From: Planctomycetota bacterium
Lineage (GTDB): Bacteria > Planctomycetota > J058
Direction of reading: 5' to 3'
DNA length: 64,000 bases
Assembly (NCBI GenBank): GCA_023954375.1
Contig: JAMLIC010000002.1
Span: forward strand, 1 to 64,000
The notes beneath the pieces were generated by a model. That model saw nothing but the letters and a program-made list of their open reading frames with translations, was not told the DNA's origin and made no database searches. The position numbers were made by a program, and so were the translations under genes. Of this stretch, positions 28,621-37,574 are shown piece after piece. Position 1 is the stretch's first letter. Every line of letters begins with the position of its first letter.

Positions 28621-30954
28621 CTACCTGGGAGCTTCGTCCGGCTCGGCTTCGGCCTCGGCCTGCGGCTCGGCTTCGGCCTCGATCCCCGTCTCGGCCTCGG
28701 CCTCGATCCCCGAGGTGGTCCCCGCGTCCGTCGACTCCTGCCCCGGCAGCGGGGGCGGCGGCCACTGCTCGCGGTAGTCGGGGACGATCGGCAGGAGGAT
28801 CGTGAAGATCGAGCCGACGCCCTTCTCGCTCTCGACGCGCACCTTGCCGTCGTGCGCCTGCACGATCTGGTCGACCAGCGCGAGCCCCAGGCCGGTGCCG
28901 GACACGCCGCGCGTGAGCACGTCGCCGGCGCGGTAGAAGCGGTCGAAGACGTGCGGCAGGTCCTCCGCGTCGATCCCGAGGCCCTTGTCCTCCACGGCGA
29001 GGGCGATCGCGTCGCGCCCCTCGCGCTGGACCGACACGCGCACCCAGCGGTTGTCGCCCGAGTACTTCACCGCGTTGCTCAGGAGGTTGAGCACGGCGCG
29101 GGCGATCGCCTCGCGGTCGAGGTCGACGGGCGGCAGGGCGCCGACCGGGGGCAGCTCCACGTAGAGGTCGAAGCCCTGCACCTTGGCCGAGTGGCGGAAC
29201 AGGTCGAGCGCCTCGCTGACCGTGTCGGCCACGTCCTCCTCGGCGAGGACGTACTGCTTCAGGCCGGCGTCCTGGCGGGCGAAGTCGAGGATGTCCTCGA
29301 TCAGCTTCTGCAGCCGCTCGCTCTCGCGGACGATGTGCTCCGAGTACTCGCGCCGCTTGTCCTCGTTGCGCACGCGCCCCGACGCGAGGAGCTCGCCGTA
29401 CATCTTGATCGACGTGAGCGGCGTCTTGAGCTCGTGGGTGATGTTCGACAGGAAGTCGGACTTCATCTTCGCCAGCTCGAGCGAGCGGTCGACGTAGCGG
29501 TAGATCGCCGCCGCGCCGGCCACGGCCGCCATGACCGTGAGCGAGATGAGCGAGCCGTACATGAGGACGCGGTTGCGCCGGGCCTTCTCGAGGGCGGCGG
29601 CCGGGCGGAAGACCCGGACCGTCCAGGAGGGGACCACGTCGAGCGGCAGCGTGGCCCCGGGCGCCCCGGCGGCGGCGCGCCCGTCCTCGACGGGGCGCGC
29701 GTCGCCGCCGGCGTAGGCCTGCACGACCCCCTTGCCGTCGAGGACGGCGACGGCGGCGGCCTCGTCGAGGCTCAGCCGCCCGCAGGCGGGGCGCAGGACC
29801 TCGCGGGCGAGCGTGGCGAGGTCCACCTGGAACCCGACGACGAGCGCCTCGGGGCGCAGCCCGGCGTCCCGACCGGCGGGCGCGGCCGGGGGCAGGGCCC
29901 GGAAGGCGATCACCAGCGGGGGGTCGTCGAGCCGCACGTGGTGGCGGACCTCCCCGCCGTGGAGGTCGGGCGCGGCCGCGAGGACGTGCGGCAGGGCGTC
30001 GTCGAGCGCCTGCAGCCACTCGAGCCGCGCCTGCACCTCGCGCGCGCCCTCCTCGACGGCCCGCGCCCGCTCCGGCGCCGCGGCCGCCCGCGCCCGGTCG
30101 AGCGCCGCGCGCCACTCGTCCTCGGCGAGCTCGACCCGGTGGGCGCCGGCGAGGAGCGCGTCGGCCAGGGCCGACGCGGCGGCCCTGGCCTCGTCCAGCC
30201 GCCCGGCCGCCTGGTCGAGCTCGAGCAGCCGCAGGGCCGCCACGACGCGCACGGGCGCGCCGCGCTCGTCGCGCACGGGCAGCGGCGCGGCGGCCGCGCG
30301 CGCCAGCGCGGCGCGCGCGTCGACGCCGCGGTCGAGGCGCAGCAGGCAGTCGCCCAGGCGCAGCCCGGCCCGCGCGGCGAGCGTCGCGGTCGCCGCCGGG
30401 CTGTCGACCACGGCCGCGAGGTCGGCGGCCGCGCCCGCCAGGTCACCCTCGGCCGCGCGGCGGACGGCGGCCTCGTAGCGGGCGTGGAGGTCGGCCCGCG
30501 CCCGGAACTGCTCGGGCGTCCCGGGCGGCTCGTCGACCGGGGCCGCCGCCGGCTCGCGGTCGAGCGGGGACGAGAACGGCAGGCGCGTGGGCGGCCAGAG
30601 CACGTCGCCGGCGGTCGTCACGCAGAAGAAGCGCCGGGCGATCGGCGCGCCGGCCGCCGCGCCCTCGAGCGCGCGGGCGAGGGCGGGCGCCGCCGGGCGG
30701 CGGAAGAGGGCCGGGTCGACGACCTCGAACACCTCCTCCTCGGCGCGCCGGACGGCGGCCTCGAGCTCGAGCTTGACCTTGGCCGAGGTCTGCCGCGCCT
30801 GCTCCTCGGCGACCTGCCGGTAGGCGGCCTCGTCGTTCCTGGCCGCGATCCAGGCGAGGACGACCAGGAGCACCAGCGGCGGGAGCGTCGCCCCCGCGAA
30901 GAGCAGGAGCACCCGCGTCCGCTCGCGGCGCGCCTCCTTGGTCGGCCGCGTCAC
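28621..30954 (-). CDS. Sensor histidine kinase
   Basis: 777 aa. A transmembrane helix near residue 15-38 and another at about 485-510 (VLMYGSLISLTVMAAVAGAA) enclose a large periplasmic sensor with TPR-like helices. The cytoplasmic part has a HisKA domain (SDFLSNITHELKTPLTSIK, phospho-His in THEL) and HATPase_c with N-box NLLSNAVKYS, G1 DKGLGID, F-box FDRFYRA and G2 GTGLGLAL. The tail is low complexity (GIEAEAE repeats), coded by CTCGGC-rich DNA like that at 3.0-3.1 kb. The GTG start overlaps the rhomboid gene's stop (GTGA), so the two are coupled. No cognate response regulator lies beside it. Confidence 0.9.
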   Translation of the reverse strand: MTRPTKEARRERTRVLLLFAGATLPPLVLLVVLAWIAARNDEAAYRQVAEEQARQTSAKVKLELEAAVRRAEEEVFEVVDPALFRRPAAPALARALEGAAAGAPIARRFFCVTTAGDVLWPPTRLPFSSPLDREPAAAPVDEPPGTPEQFRARADLHARYEAAVRRAAEGDLAGAAADLAAVVDSPAATATLAARAGLRLGDCLLRLDRGVDARAALARAAAAPLPVRDERGAPVRVVAALRLLELDQAAGRLDEARAAASALADALLAGAHRVELAEDEWRAALDRARAAAAPERARAVEEGAREVQARLEWLQALDDALPHVLAAAPDLHGGEVRHHVRLDDPPLVIAFRALPPAAPAGRDAGLRPEALVVGFQVDLATLAREVLRPACGRLSLDEAAAVAVLDGKGVVQAYAGGDARPVEDGRAAAGAPGATLPLDVVPSWTVRVFRPAAALEKARRNRVLMYGSLISLTVMAAVAGAAAIYRYVDRSLELAKMKSDFLSNITHELKTPLTSIKMYGELLASGRVRNEDKRREYSEHIVRESERLQKLIEDILDFARQDAGLKQYVLAEEDVADTVSEALDLFRHSAKVQGFDLYVELPPVGALPPVDLDREAIARAVLNLLSNAVKYSGDNRWVRVSVQREGRDAIALAVEDKGLGIDAEDLPHVFDRFYRAGDVLTRGVSGTGLGLALVDQIVQAHDGKVRVESEKGVGSIFTILLPIVPDYREQWPPPPLPGQESTDAGTTSGIEAEAETGIEAEAEPQAEAEAEPDEAPR

Positions 30955-32420
30955 CGCCCGAGCCGCTTGCGCGCGTCCTCGAGGAGGCGCTGCCGCCACT
31001 CGGGGTGGCGCCCGTCGCCCACCTGGCGCGTGTAGCGCTGGTAGTGGGAGGCGGCGGCCTCGAGCCCGTGCGCGTCCTCGAGCACGCGCCCGTAGAAGTA
31101 GACGGTCTCGGGCACCTCGGCGACGAACGCCGCGTCCTGCATGGCGCGGTCGAGGTGGTCCTCGGCCCGGCTCAGGTCCGGCTTGTAGTAGGCCGCGAGG
31201 CCCGCGAGCGCGCGCGCGGGCGGGCCGGGCTGGAGCGTCAGGTGCTCCTCGGCGATCCGCGCCGCCTCGTGGAAGTTGGCGCGGATGATGTGGAGCCGCA
31301 CGCGCTCGGGGTCGAGCTCGCCGAGCACCGCGTTCGGGCCGTCGACGACCTTCGTCACCTCGGCCAGGAGCGCCGCCGCCTTGTTCTGGTCGTCGAGCGT
31401 GTAGCCGAACTGCGGCGGGAGCGGGCCGAAGCGGTCGAGGAGCGCGCGCGCCTTGTCGCGCGCCGCGGCCACGGCCTTGTTCGAGGCGGCGGGCGCCTCG
31501 AGGACCGACGGGCGCGGCGCGTCCTCGCCCCTCGGCCCGGTGACGCGCCCGGTCGCCGGGCGGCCGCGGTCGACGAGCTCGCCGTCGCGGAGGCGGAGGC
31601 CCTTGGCCGCGAGCCCGATCAGCACCGCGACCACCACCATAGGGACGGCGGCGGCGACCGCGCCGGCGGCCTTGTTGCGGAGCGACAGGGCCAGGCCGAA
31701 GCCCAGCGGCAGCCCGAGCCCCGCGGCCATGATCGCCGCGTCGAGCTGCTGGGTGTGGTAGTAGCGGACGACCGTCCAGAAGCCGACCCAGAACACGGCC
31801 GAGCGGGCCTCGCCGCTGCGGAACGTGGCCAGGATCGACCCGGTCATGCCGAGGATCATCCCGGGGATCGCCCCCAGGGCCGCGTAGACGGCGACGATCG
31901 TGTCGCCGGCGCCGATCGTCATGCGCGCGCTCGGCACGAGGAGCTCCGCCATGGCGACGCCGCCGGCGCCGGCCGCCATGTAGAGGGCGCAGAAGCGGGC
32001 CGTGCCGAGGACGCGCTCGAGCTGGGGTCCGAGCTGGGCGAAGATCACCAGGTAGATCAGCGCGTCGAGGCCCATGCGCGAGACGAAGAGCGTCGAGAAG
32101 AACCGCCACCACTCGCCGCCGTCGCGGACGTCGTGGTAGTGGTACGCGCCGTACTTGCGCGCCACCCCCTCGGGGATGACGCCGAGGAACCCGGCGCCCG
32201 ACTCGCGCGAGCACACGAAGAACAGGACCAGCGCCACGGCCAGGAAGGCGTAGGAGGCGCGCGCCTCGAGGATCGACCGCAGGAGCCCGGGCGACTGCGG
32301 CTCGGCGGCCGGCTCCCAGGGCGCGGGCTGCTGGGGCGCGGGCCCGCCCGGCGGCGGGAGCGACCCGCCCGGCGGCGGCAGCGACCCGCCGGGCGGCGGG
32401 AGCGACGACTGGTGGTCCAC
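30951..32420 (-). CDS. Rhomboid-fold membrane protein, likely inactive, with TPR tail
   Basis: 489 aa. Three LPPPGGS repeats at the N-terminus precede a six-helix rhomboid-like region (about 50-275) with the WR motif (GEWWRFFSTLFVSRMGLDALI). Where proteases have GxSG, this protein has GAGDTIVAVYAALG, with no serine, and the TM6 region (DAAIMAAGLGLPLGF) lacks the catalytic His. It is therefore probably a pseudoprotease. A soluble C-terminal part (about 320-489) carries TPR-like helices. It is co-transcribed and overlapping with the histidine kinase, suggesting a shared membrane sensing complex. TAGAAT (32448-32443, minus strand) upstream may be a -10 box but also contains the preceding gene's stop. 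Confidence 0.8.
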   Translation of the reverse strand: MDHQSSLPPPGGSLPPPGGSLPPPGGPAPQQPAPWEPAAEPQSPGLLRSILEARASYAFLAVALVLFFVCSRESGAGFLGVIPEGVARKYGAYHYHDVRDGGEWWRFFSTLFVSRMGLDALIYLVIFAQLGPQLERVLGTARFCALYMAAGAGGVAMAELLVPSARMTIGAGDTIVAVYAALGAIPGMILGMTGSILATFRSGEARSAVFWVGFWTVVRYYHTQQLDAAIMAAGLGLPLGFGLALSLRNKAAGAVAAAVPMVVVAVLIGLAAKGLRLRDGELVDRGRPATGRVTGPRGEDAPRPSVLEAPAASNKAVAAARDKARALLDRFGPLPPQFGYTLDDQNKAAALLAEVTKVVDGPNAVLGELDPERVRLHIIRANFHEAARIAEEHLTLQPGPPARALAGLAAYYKPDLSRAEDHLDRAMQDAAFVAEVPETVYFYGRVLEDAHGLEAAASHYQRYTRQVGDGRHPEWRQRLLEDARKRLGR

Positions 32421-32445
32421 GGCGCCTCCCTGCGAGCGCCGGATT

Positions 32446-34134
32446 CTACCGGAACCCGCCGCGCAAGCGGTCGATCAGTCCCCGGCGCGGCGCGGTCGCG
32501 GCGGCGTGCTCCGCCCGCTTCTCGGCCAGGTACTCGTCGCGCCGGCGCGCCGCCTCGTCGAGGTAGGCGAGCTGGCGCCCGACGAGCCGCTCGACGATCA
32601 CGTCGGCGCGGGCCAGCGCCTCGGGGCTGCCTGGGGTCACGTCGTCGGTGTGGTCGAGGAACTGCTCGTCCCACAGGCGCAGGATCGTGACGACGCGCGC
32701 GAAGGCCCGGCCGGACAGCTCCCAGATCGTGTCGACGTCCTTGCCGCGCGTCGTGGTCACGAACTGCATCGGGTCGTGGCCCAGCTCGGCGTCGTAGACC
32801 TGCTCGCCCTTGAGCCCCGGGAGCGAGATCCTGCGGATCGCCCGGTAGATCGGCGCCGCCTCGGGGGCGGAGTGCTCGACCATCACCTCGGCCAGCACGC
32901 GGGCGAACTCGGTCTTCCCCTTGGCGTCGCGGCCGAGGCCGGCCGCGGCGAGCGCCGCCCGGCAGCGCGCCTCGAAGGTGGCGTCGCCGCGCTGGGCCCG
33001 CTCGAGCACGGCCCGGATGTGCGGCGGGACCTCCTGCGGCCGCCCCGCCGCCATGGACCGCATGGCCGCGATCGTCTGCCGCTCGACGAAGTCCTCGAGC
33101 AGGCGGTGGTGGTTGCCGATGATCTGGATCCCGAGGTCGACGTCCGAGGGCTGGCCCTTCGGCTCGTGGCCGAGCGCGAAGCGCACCCCGGGGTCGACCT
33201 CGTCCACGCGCCCCTGCTTGACGAGGGCCATCGCCTCGTTCACCTGCGCCGTGGTCAAGCTCGCCGGCGGCCCGAACCCGGCCGCCGGGTCCTGGCGGCC
33301 GCGGAGCATGTTCTTCAGCTTCCGCTGGTAGTAGACCTTCTTGGCGTCGAGGAAGAACTCGGGCACCCCGAGCACGGTGCAGTGGATCTGGTTGCCCAGG
33401 TCCTCGAGGCCGTGGAGCGTGTTGCCGCCGAACGTCAGCGCGAGCCACTCGGACCCCGGCCCGCCGCGCAGCCGCGCGAGCAGCCCCAGGTCGGTGTAGG
33501 TCTGCGAGAACTCGGGCGCCGAGCCCAGCGCCATGGGGGGGCGGGCGAACTGCTCGGGGTGGCGCAGGGCCGTGAGGAGGCCGCCGCCCTTCTCGCCCGT
33601 GCGCAGGGTGGCCCCGTGCGCGTCGAACTGGCTGGGGACGCCGGTGAGCCCGCCGAACCAGGTCGTGCGCGGGTCGTAGGGGACCGCGCGGCCGAACGGG
33701 TCGAGGGCCACGCGGCCGCCCTGGACGAACAGCCGGTCCTGGTTGCGGTCGTCGTTGTCGGGGTCGACCGAGCCCTCCCTGACGACCGTGCGCACGTCGG
33801 TCGGCCGGTCCGTCGGGACGCGGTCGATCCCGACGACCGACTTGCCGGGGTTGAGGGCGAGGAGCTCCTTGAACGCCGCCTCGTCGAAGCTGGCGAAGGT
33901 CGGCCAGCGGCGGCGGAGCTCGGCGCTGGTCGCCGCGCCGCGCTCCCACACGAACCGGCGGAAGGTGGCGAGGTCGGTCGCCCCGGGGGGCGCGACGACC
34001 TTGCCCGCGGCCGCCTGGCCGAAGGCGAGGTCGTAGAAGTCCTTGTGGACCTCGATCGCGTAGCCGAGGGCGCGCTCGGCGGTCAGCGCGGCGACGAACG
34101 CCGCGGGCAGGGCGAGCAGGAGGTGGGCGCGCAT
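32446..34134 (-). CDS. Secreted phospholipase C/P1-nuclease-like protein
   Basis: 562 aa with a signal peptide (about 1-24, ending ALGYA). His/Asp-containing segments recall the zinc-binding helices of the phospholipase C/P1 nuclease fold: VHKDFYDLAF near the N-terminus, HGLEDLGNQIHCTVLGVPEFF in the middle (HxxxDxxxQxH), GNHHRLLEDFV, and MVEHSAPEAAPIY. The length is well above the 250-400 of simple members, with extra loops. If correct, it hydrolyses phosphodiesters outside the cytoplasm. The assignment rests on motif spacing only. GGGAGG 7 nt before ATG 34134 fixes the start; minus-strand TACACT (34182-34177) is a plausible -10 box. Confidence 0.5.
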   Translation of the reverse strand: MRAHLLLALPAAFVAALTAERALGYAIEVHKDFYDLAFGQAAAGKVVAPPGATDLATFRRFVWERGAATSAELRRRWPTFASFDEAAFKELLALNPGKSVVGIDRVPTDRPTDVRTVVREGSVDPDNDDRNQDRLFVQGGRVALDPFGRAVPYDPRTTWFGGLTGVPSQFDAHGATLRTGEKGGGLLTALRHPEQFARPPMALGSAPEFSQTYTDLGLLARLRGGPGSEWLALTFGGNTLHGLEDLGNQIHCTVLGVPEFFLDAKKVYYQRKLKNMLRGRQDPAAGFGPPASLTTAQVNEAMALVKQGRVDEVDPGVRFALGHEPKGQPSDVDLGIQIIGNHHRLLEDFVERQTIAAMRSMAAGRPQEVPPHIRAVLERAQRGDATFEARCRAALAAAGLGRDAKGKTEFARVLAEVMVEHSAPEAAPIYRAIRRISLPGLKGEQVYDAELGHDPMQFVTTTRGKDVDTIWELSGRAFARVVTILRLWDEQFLDHTDDVTPGSPEALARADVIVERLVGRQLAYLDEAARRRDEYLAEKRAEHAAATAPRRGLIDRLRGGFR

Positions 34135-34221
34135 GAGGGGGCCTCCCTCGTCGGGGCGAGGTCGCTGTGTGCGGGGAGTGTAACGAACGGCGCCGTCCGC
34201 CGCGCCTCCCTACGGGGCCGC

Positions 34222-34250
34222 TTGACCCGGGGGGCGGCGGTTGACAGCAT
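34222..34250 (+). promoter_or_regulatory. Possible promoter of the acidic-repeat protein
   Basis: TTGACC (34222-34227), 17-bp spacer, CAGCAT (34245-34250). A second TTGACA (34241-34246) overlaps but has no -10 at the right distance. Weak. Confidence 0.3.
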
Positions 34251-34308
34251 TGGCCGCCGTCGCGGCAGGCCCTTTGCGCTCGCCGTCCCCAAGCACCGCG
34301 GAGGCCAG

Positions 34309-36501
34309 GTGGCCGAGTCCCTGAACGACATCGTCTCCCGGATCGTGCTCCAGCACAGCATGGTCAACGAGGACCAGCTCGACGAGGCCCTCGACCTGCA
34401 GCGCGAGATCCTCGACACGGAGGGCAAGCGCCCGTCGCTCGAGCGGGTGCTCCTCGACATGGGGATCATCCGCGGCAAGCAGCTCAAGGGGCTGCGCTAC
34501 GCGATCATCTACTACCTCGTGCGCAAGGCGGACCGCTTCTACGGCAAGATCGCCGTGCAGAGCGACATCTGCGAGCAGAAGTGGGTCGACGAGGCGCTGC
34601 GCGAGCAGAAGCGCGTCCACGTGAAGGAGCGCCGGCTCGTGCGGATCAACAAGATCCTCATCGAGAAGGGCTACATCAACGCCCGCGAGGACCGCGCGAT
34701 CCTGCGCGCGATCGAGAGCGTGCGCGAGCAGCGGCGCATCCGGAAGACCGGCAAGCGGGCCGGCTCGGAGGTGGGCGCGAAGGTCGGGGCGAAGGCGGGC
34801 AAGGGCGGCAAGGCGGCCGGCAAGGCGAAGGCGGCCGGCTCGCGGCTGGACCTCGACGACGACGACCTCGACGAGCTGGGCAACATCGAGGCGCTGAGCG
34901 ACAACGAGCTCGACGACGGGCTCGACGACCCGGCGTCGCTCGAGGAGCTGGAGGCGCTCTCGGGGATCGGCGGGCAGCCGGACGCGGCGGATGCGGCGGC
35001 GGAGGCCGTCGATGACGTGAGCGAGACCGACGACGAGGAGCTGCTCGACAGCGAGTCGTCGGTCGGCAAGATCGACGACGACGACCTCGATGCGCTCGAG
35101 CCCGGCGAGGACGAGCTGGCCGACCAGGAGGCGAGCGACGCCCGCGCGGCGGCGGCGCGCAACGGCAGCGGCGAGGCGGCGGCGCTCTCGTCGTCGCGCA
35201 AGGCGAGCAAGGGGAGCGCCGACCTCGACGACGACCTCGGCGACCTCGACCTCGACGAGGACGGCCCGACCGAGAAGGCGGCCAAGAGCGCCGCGCAGGC
35301 GGTGGCCGACGACCTCGACGCGGGGCTCGACGACGACGACGACGACGACCTCGGGCTGGACGACGACGACGCGCCGGCGAAGAGGGCGTCCGGGAAGGCG
35401 ACGCGCGCGGCCGCCGACGACGACGACGACCTGGGCGACCTCGACGACGACGACCTGGGCGACCTCGACGACGACGCGCCGGCGAAGAGGGCGTCCGGGA
35501 AGGCGACGCGCGCGGCCGCCGACGACGACCTCGACGATGACCTGGGCGACCTCGAGGACGACGAGGACGAGGACGCCCCCCTCGCGACGAAGGCTTCGGG
35601 CAAGCCGGGCCGCGCCGCGTCGAGCGACGCCCTGGCGAAGAAGGCCTCGGGCAAGGCGGCGCGCGCGGACGACGACGACGACGACGACCTCGGGGACGTC
35701 GACCTCGACGAGGACGAGGACGAGGACGAGGCGCCGGCGGCGAAGAAGAAGCCGACCAAGGCCGACGACGACGACCTCGACCTCGACGACGACGACCTGG
35801 GCGACCTCGACGACGAGGACGACGAGGACGACGACGCCCCCGTCGCCAAGAAGACGAAGGCCGCCAAGGACGACGACGACCTCGACGACGAGGACGACCT
35901 GGGCGACCTCGACGACGAGGACGACGACGCCCCCGTCGCCAAGAAGAAGAAGGCAGCCAAGGACGACGACGAGGCGTCGGGCGACCTCGACGACGAGGAC
36001 GAGGACGACGACGACGACGGCCCCGTCGCCAAGAAGAAGAAGGCCGCCAAGGACGACGACGAGGCGTCGGGCGACGACTCCGAGGACGAGGAGAGCGAGG
36101 CCCCCGCCGCCAAGAAGAAGAAGGCCGCCAAGGACGACGACGAGGCGTCGGGCGACGACTCCGAGGACGAGGAGAGCGAGGCCCCGGCGCCGCCCCCGCC
36201 GCCGCCCAAGAAGCTGGGCTTCTTCGCCCGGCTGACCGGGCGCGGCAAGGCGACGCCGCCGCCGGCGAAGCCGTCGAAGAAGCTCGACGCGGCCAAGAAG
36301 TCGGGCGCGGGCAAGGCCGTCAAGGCGAGCGGCAAGGCCGAGAAGCCGGACGCCAAGAAGGCGAGCGGCAAGGCCGACAAGGCCGACGCAAAGAAGGACA
36401 AGGACAAGGGCCCGCCGGCGACGAAGAGCGGCCGCAAGATCGACACCTCGCGGCTGGCCGAGCTGGCCAAGAAGAACCGCGAGAAGCGCTTCGGGCGGTA
36501 G
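34309..36501 (+). CDS. MshEN-like helical domain with long Asp/Lys-rich tail
   Basis: 730 aa, GTG start with GGAGG just upstream. Residues 1-145 form helical hairpins like GspE-N/MshEN units: VNEDQLDEALDLQREIL, LERVLLDMGIIRG, IAVQSDICEQKWVDEALREQ and INKILIEKGYINAREDRAIL. The remaining 580 residues are extraordinarily biased: runs of DDDDL and LGDLDDDE alternate with Lys patches (AAKKKKAAKDDDEASGD), with a short Pro-rich break and a Lys/Ala-rich histone-like end. The tail must be disordered and highly charged. It may bind polycations, metals or DNA-associated proteins. A shorter relative with the same plan lies at 55323 beside pilT/pilB. Function not recognised. Confidence 0.85.
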   Translation: MAESLNDIVSRIVLQHSMVNEDQLDEALDLQREILDTEGKRPSLERVLLDMGIIRGKQLKGLRYAIIYYLVRKADRFYGKIAVQSDICEQKWVDEALREQKRVHVKERRLVRINKILIEKGYINAREDRAILRAIESVREQRRIRKTGKRAGSEVGAKVGAKAGKGGKAAGKAKAAGSRLDLDDDDLDELGNIEALSDNELDDGLDDPASLEELEALSGIGGQPDAADAAAEAVDDVSETDDEELLDSESSVGKIDDDDLDALEPGEDELADQEASDARAAAARNGSGEAAALSSSRKASKGSADLDDDLGDLDLDEDGPTEKAAKSAAQAVADDLDAGLDDDDDDDLGLDDDDAPAKRASGKATRAAADDDDDLGDLDDDDLGDLDDDAPAKRASGKATRAAADDDLDDDLGDLEDDEDEDAPLATKASGKPGRAASSDALAKKASGKAARADDDDDDDLGDVDLDEDEDEDEAPAAKKKPTKADDDDLDLDDDDLGDLDDEDDEDDDAPVAKKTKAAKDDDDLDDEDDLGDLDDEDDDAPVAKKKKAAKDDDEASGDLDDEDEDDDDDGPVAKKKKAAKDDDEASGDDSEDEESEAPAAKKKKAAKDDDEASGDDSEDEESEAPAPPPPPPKKLGFFARLTGRGKATPPPAKPSKKLDAAKKSGAGKAVKASGKAEKPDAKKASGKADKADAKKDKDKGPPATKSGRKIDTSRLAELAKKNREKRFGR

Positions 36502-36519
36502 CGGCCGGGCGCGCGGCGC

Positions 36520-36801
36520 GTGGTCGCGGAGGACCTCGTGCCGCTCGCGCTGCTCCTCGTCCTGTTGGGCGCGGTCGTGCTCTACGACTGGCGCGCCGGC
36601 CCCCCGCGGGAGGCGCGCCGCATGGAGGGCGCCGCCGCCGGGCTCGCGCTCCCGATCGGCGCGGGCGGCGGCAGACGACCCCTGAGCGCCGGCCTGGCGG
36701 CCCCTCCGCTCGACGGACGTCGGCCAGCCGCCCTGACCCTCAGGTCGGCGGCGCGGCGGCAGCCGCCGGCGGGCCCCACACGACGACGTTCGACCCCGTG
36801 A
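36520..36801 (+). CDS. Possible small single-pass membrane protein
   Basis: 93-aa frame from GTG 36520 with one clear hydrophobic helix (LVPLALLLVLLGAVVLYDW) and a basic low-complexity tail. Its last 60 bp overlap the 3' end of the SDR gene on the other strand, and no good ribosome site is seen. It may be a real small protein or chance. Confidence 0.3.
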   Translation: MVAEDLVPLALLLVLLGAVVLYDWRAGPPREARRMEGAAAGLALPIGAGGGRRPLSAGLAAPPLDGRRPAALTLRSAARRQPPAGPTRRRSTP

Positions 36802-37507
36802 CGGCGCTGGCCACGTCGCCGCAGAGGAAGGCGATCACGCCGGCGACGCGGCCGGGCGTCATGGCCTTCTCCACCAGCTCCGGCGGCGCGACGGCCCGCA
36901 GCCCGTCGGTCTTCACCGCGCCCGGGCTCACGCAGAGCACCCGCACGCCGTGCGGCCGCGCCTCGGCGGCGAGGGCCTCGCTGAAGGCGATCACGCCGGC
37001 CTTGGCCGCCGCGTAGACGCAGAGCCCCGGCAGCTTCTCCACGCCGGCCACGCCCGAGACGCTGGCCACGTTGACGATCACGCCGCGCCCGCGGGGGCGC
37101 ATGTCGCGCAGGGCGGCCCGCGCGCAGAGGAGGGTCGAGACGAGGTTCGCGTCGAGGACGCGCCGCCAGTCGGCCGTCGCCTGCTCGTGGAACGGCCCGG
37201 CCAGCGCCTGGCCGGCGTTGTTCACCAGCACGTCCACGGGGCCGAGCCGGTCGCCGACCTCGCGGAACAGGTTGTCGACCGCCGCCTCGTCGGTGACGTC
37301 GCACCTGACCGGCAGGGCCTCGCCGCCGCTCTCGTGGATGAAGGCGGCGATCTTCGCCAGGTCGCCGTCCGTCCGCGCGGCAAGCGCCACCCGCGCGCCG
37401 GCCGCGGCGAGCTGCACCGCCGTGGCCGCGCCGATCCCCTTGCCCGCGCCCGTCACCAGGGCGACCCGTCCCGTGAGCCCGCCGTCCTCGTCCGTCCGTT
37501 GCGTCAT
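36740..37507 (-). CDS. Short-chain dehydrogenase/reductase
   Basis: 255 aa, the standard length of classical SDRs. Rossmann nucleotide motif TGAGKGIG (about 19-26), NNAG (about 93-96), catalytic Ser in NVASVSG, and YAAAK (YxxxK) follow the classical order. The Arg after the second strand (AARTDGD) suggests preference for NADP(H). SPGAVKT is the usual PG motif. It reduces or oxidises a small carbonyl or alcohol in the cytoplasm; the substrate is not predictable. The C-terminus is Ala/Pro-rich and short on the usual SDR end, but the core is intact. Confidence 0.9.
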   Translation of the reverse strand: MTQRTDEDGGLTGRVALVTGAGKGIGAATAVQLAAAGARVALAARTDGDLAKIAAFIHESGGEALPVRCDVTDEAAVDNLFREVGDRLGPVDVLVNNAGQALAGPFHEQATADWRRVLDANLVSTLLCARAALRDMRPRGRGVIVNVASVSGVAGVEKLPGLCVYAAAKAGVIAFSEALAAEARPHGVRVLCVSPGAVKTDGLRAVAPPELVEKAMTPGRVAGVIAFLCGDVASAVTGSNVVVWGPPAAAAAPPT

Positions 37508-37561
37508 GGCGGGGAATCATGCGCGACGGGGCGGCGCCCGTCCATCCCGCGCCGGCCCGGG

Positions 37562-37567
37562 TAGGAT
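37562..37567 (+). promoter_or_regulatory. -10-like TAGGAT close to start codon
   Basis: TAGGAT ends 7 nt before ATG 37575, with no Shine-Dalgarno between them. Consistent with a leaderless transcript; no -35 match. Confidence 0.3.
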
Positions 37568-37574
37568 CACGGGG

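Noticed and set aside
28106..28777. Second plus-strand frame overlapping the TPR membrane protein
   Set aside because: Arg/Pro-rich shadow frame; the 27855 frame has the hydrophobic helices and TPR pattern.
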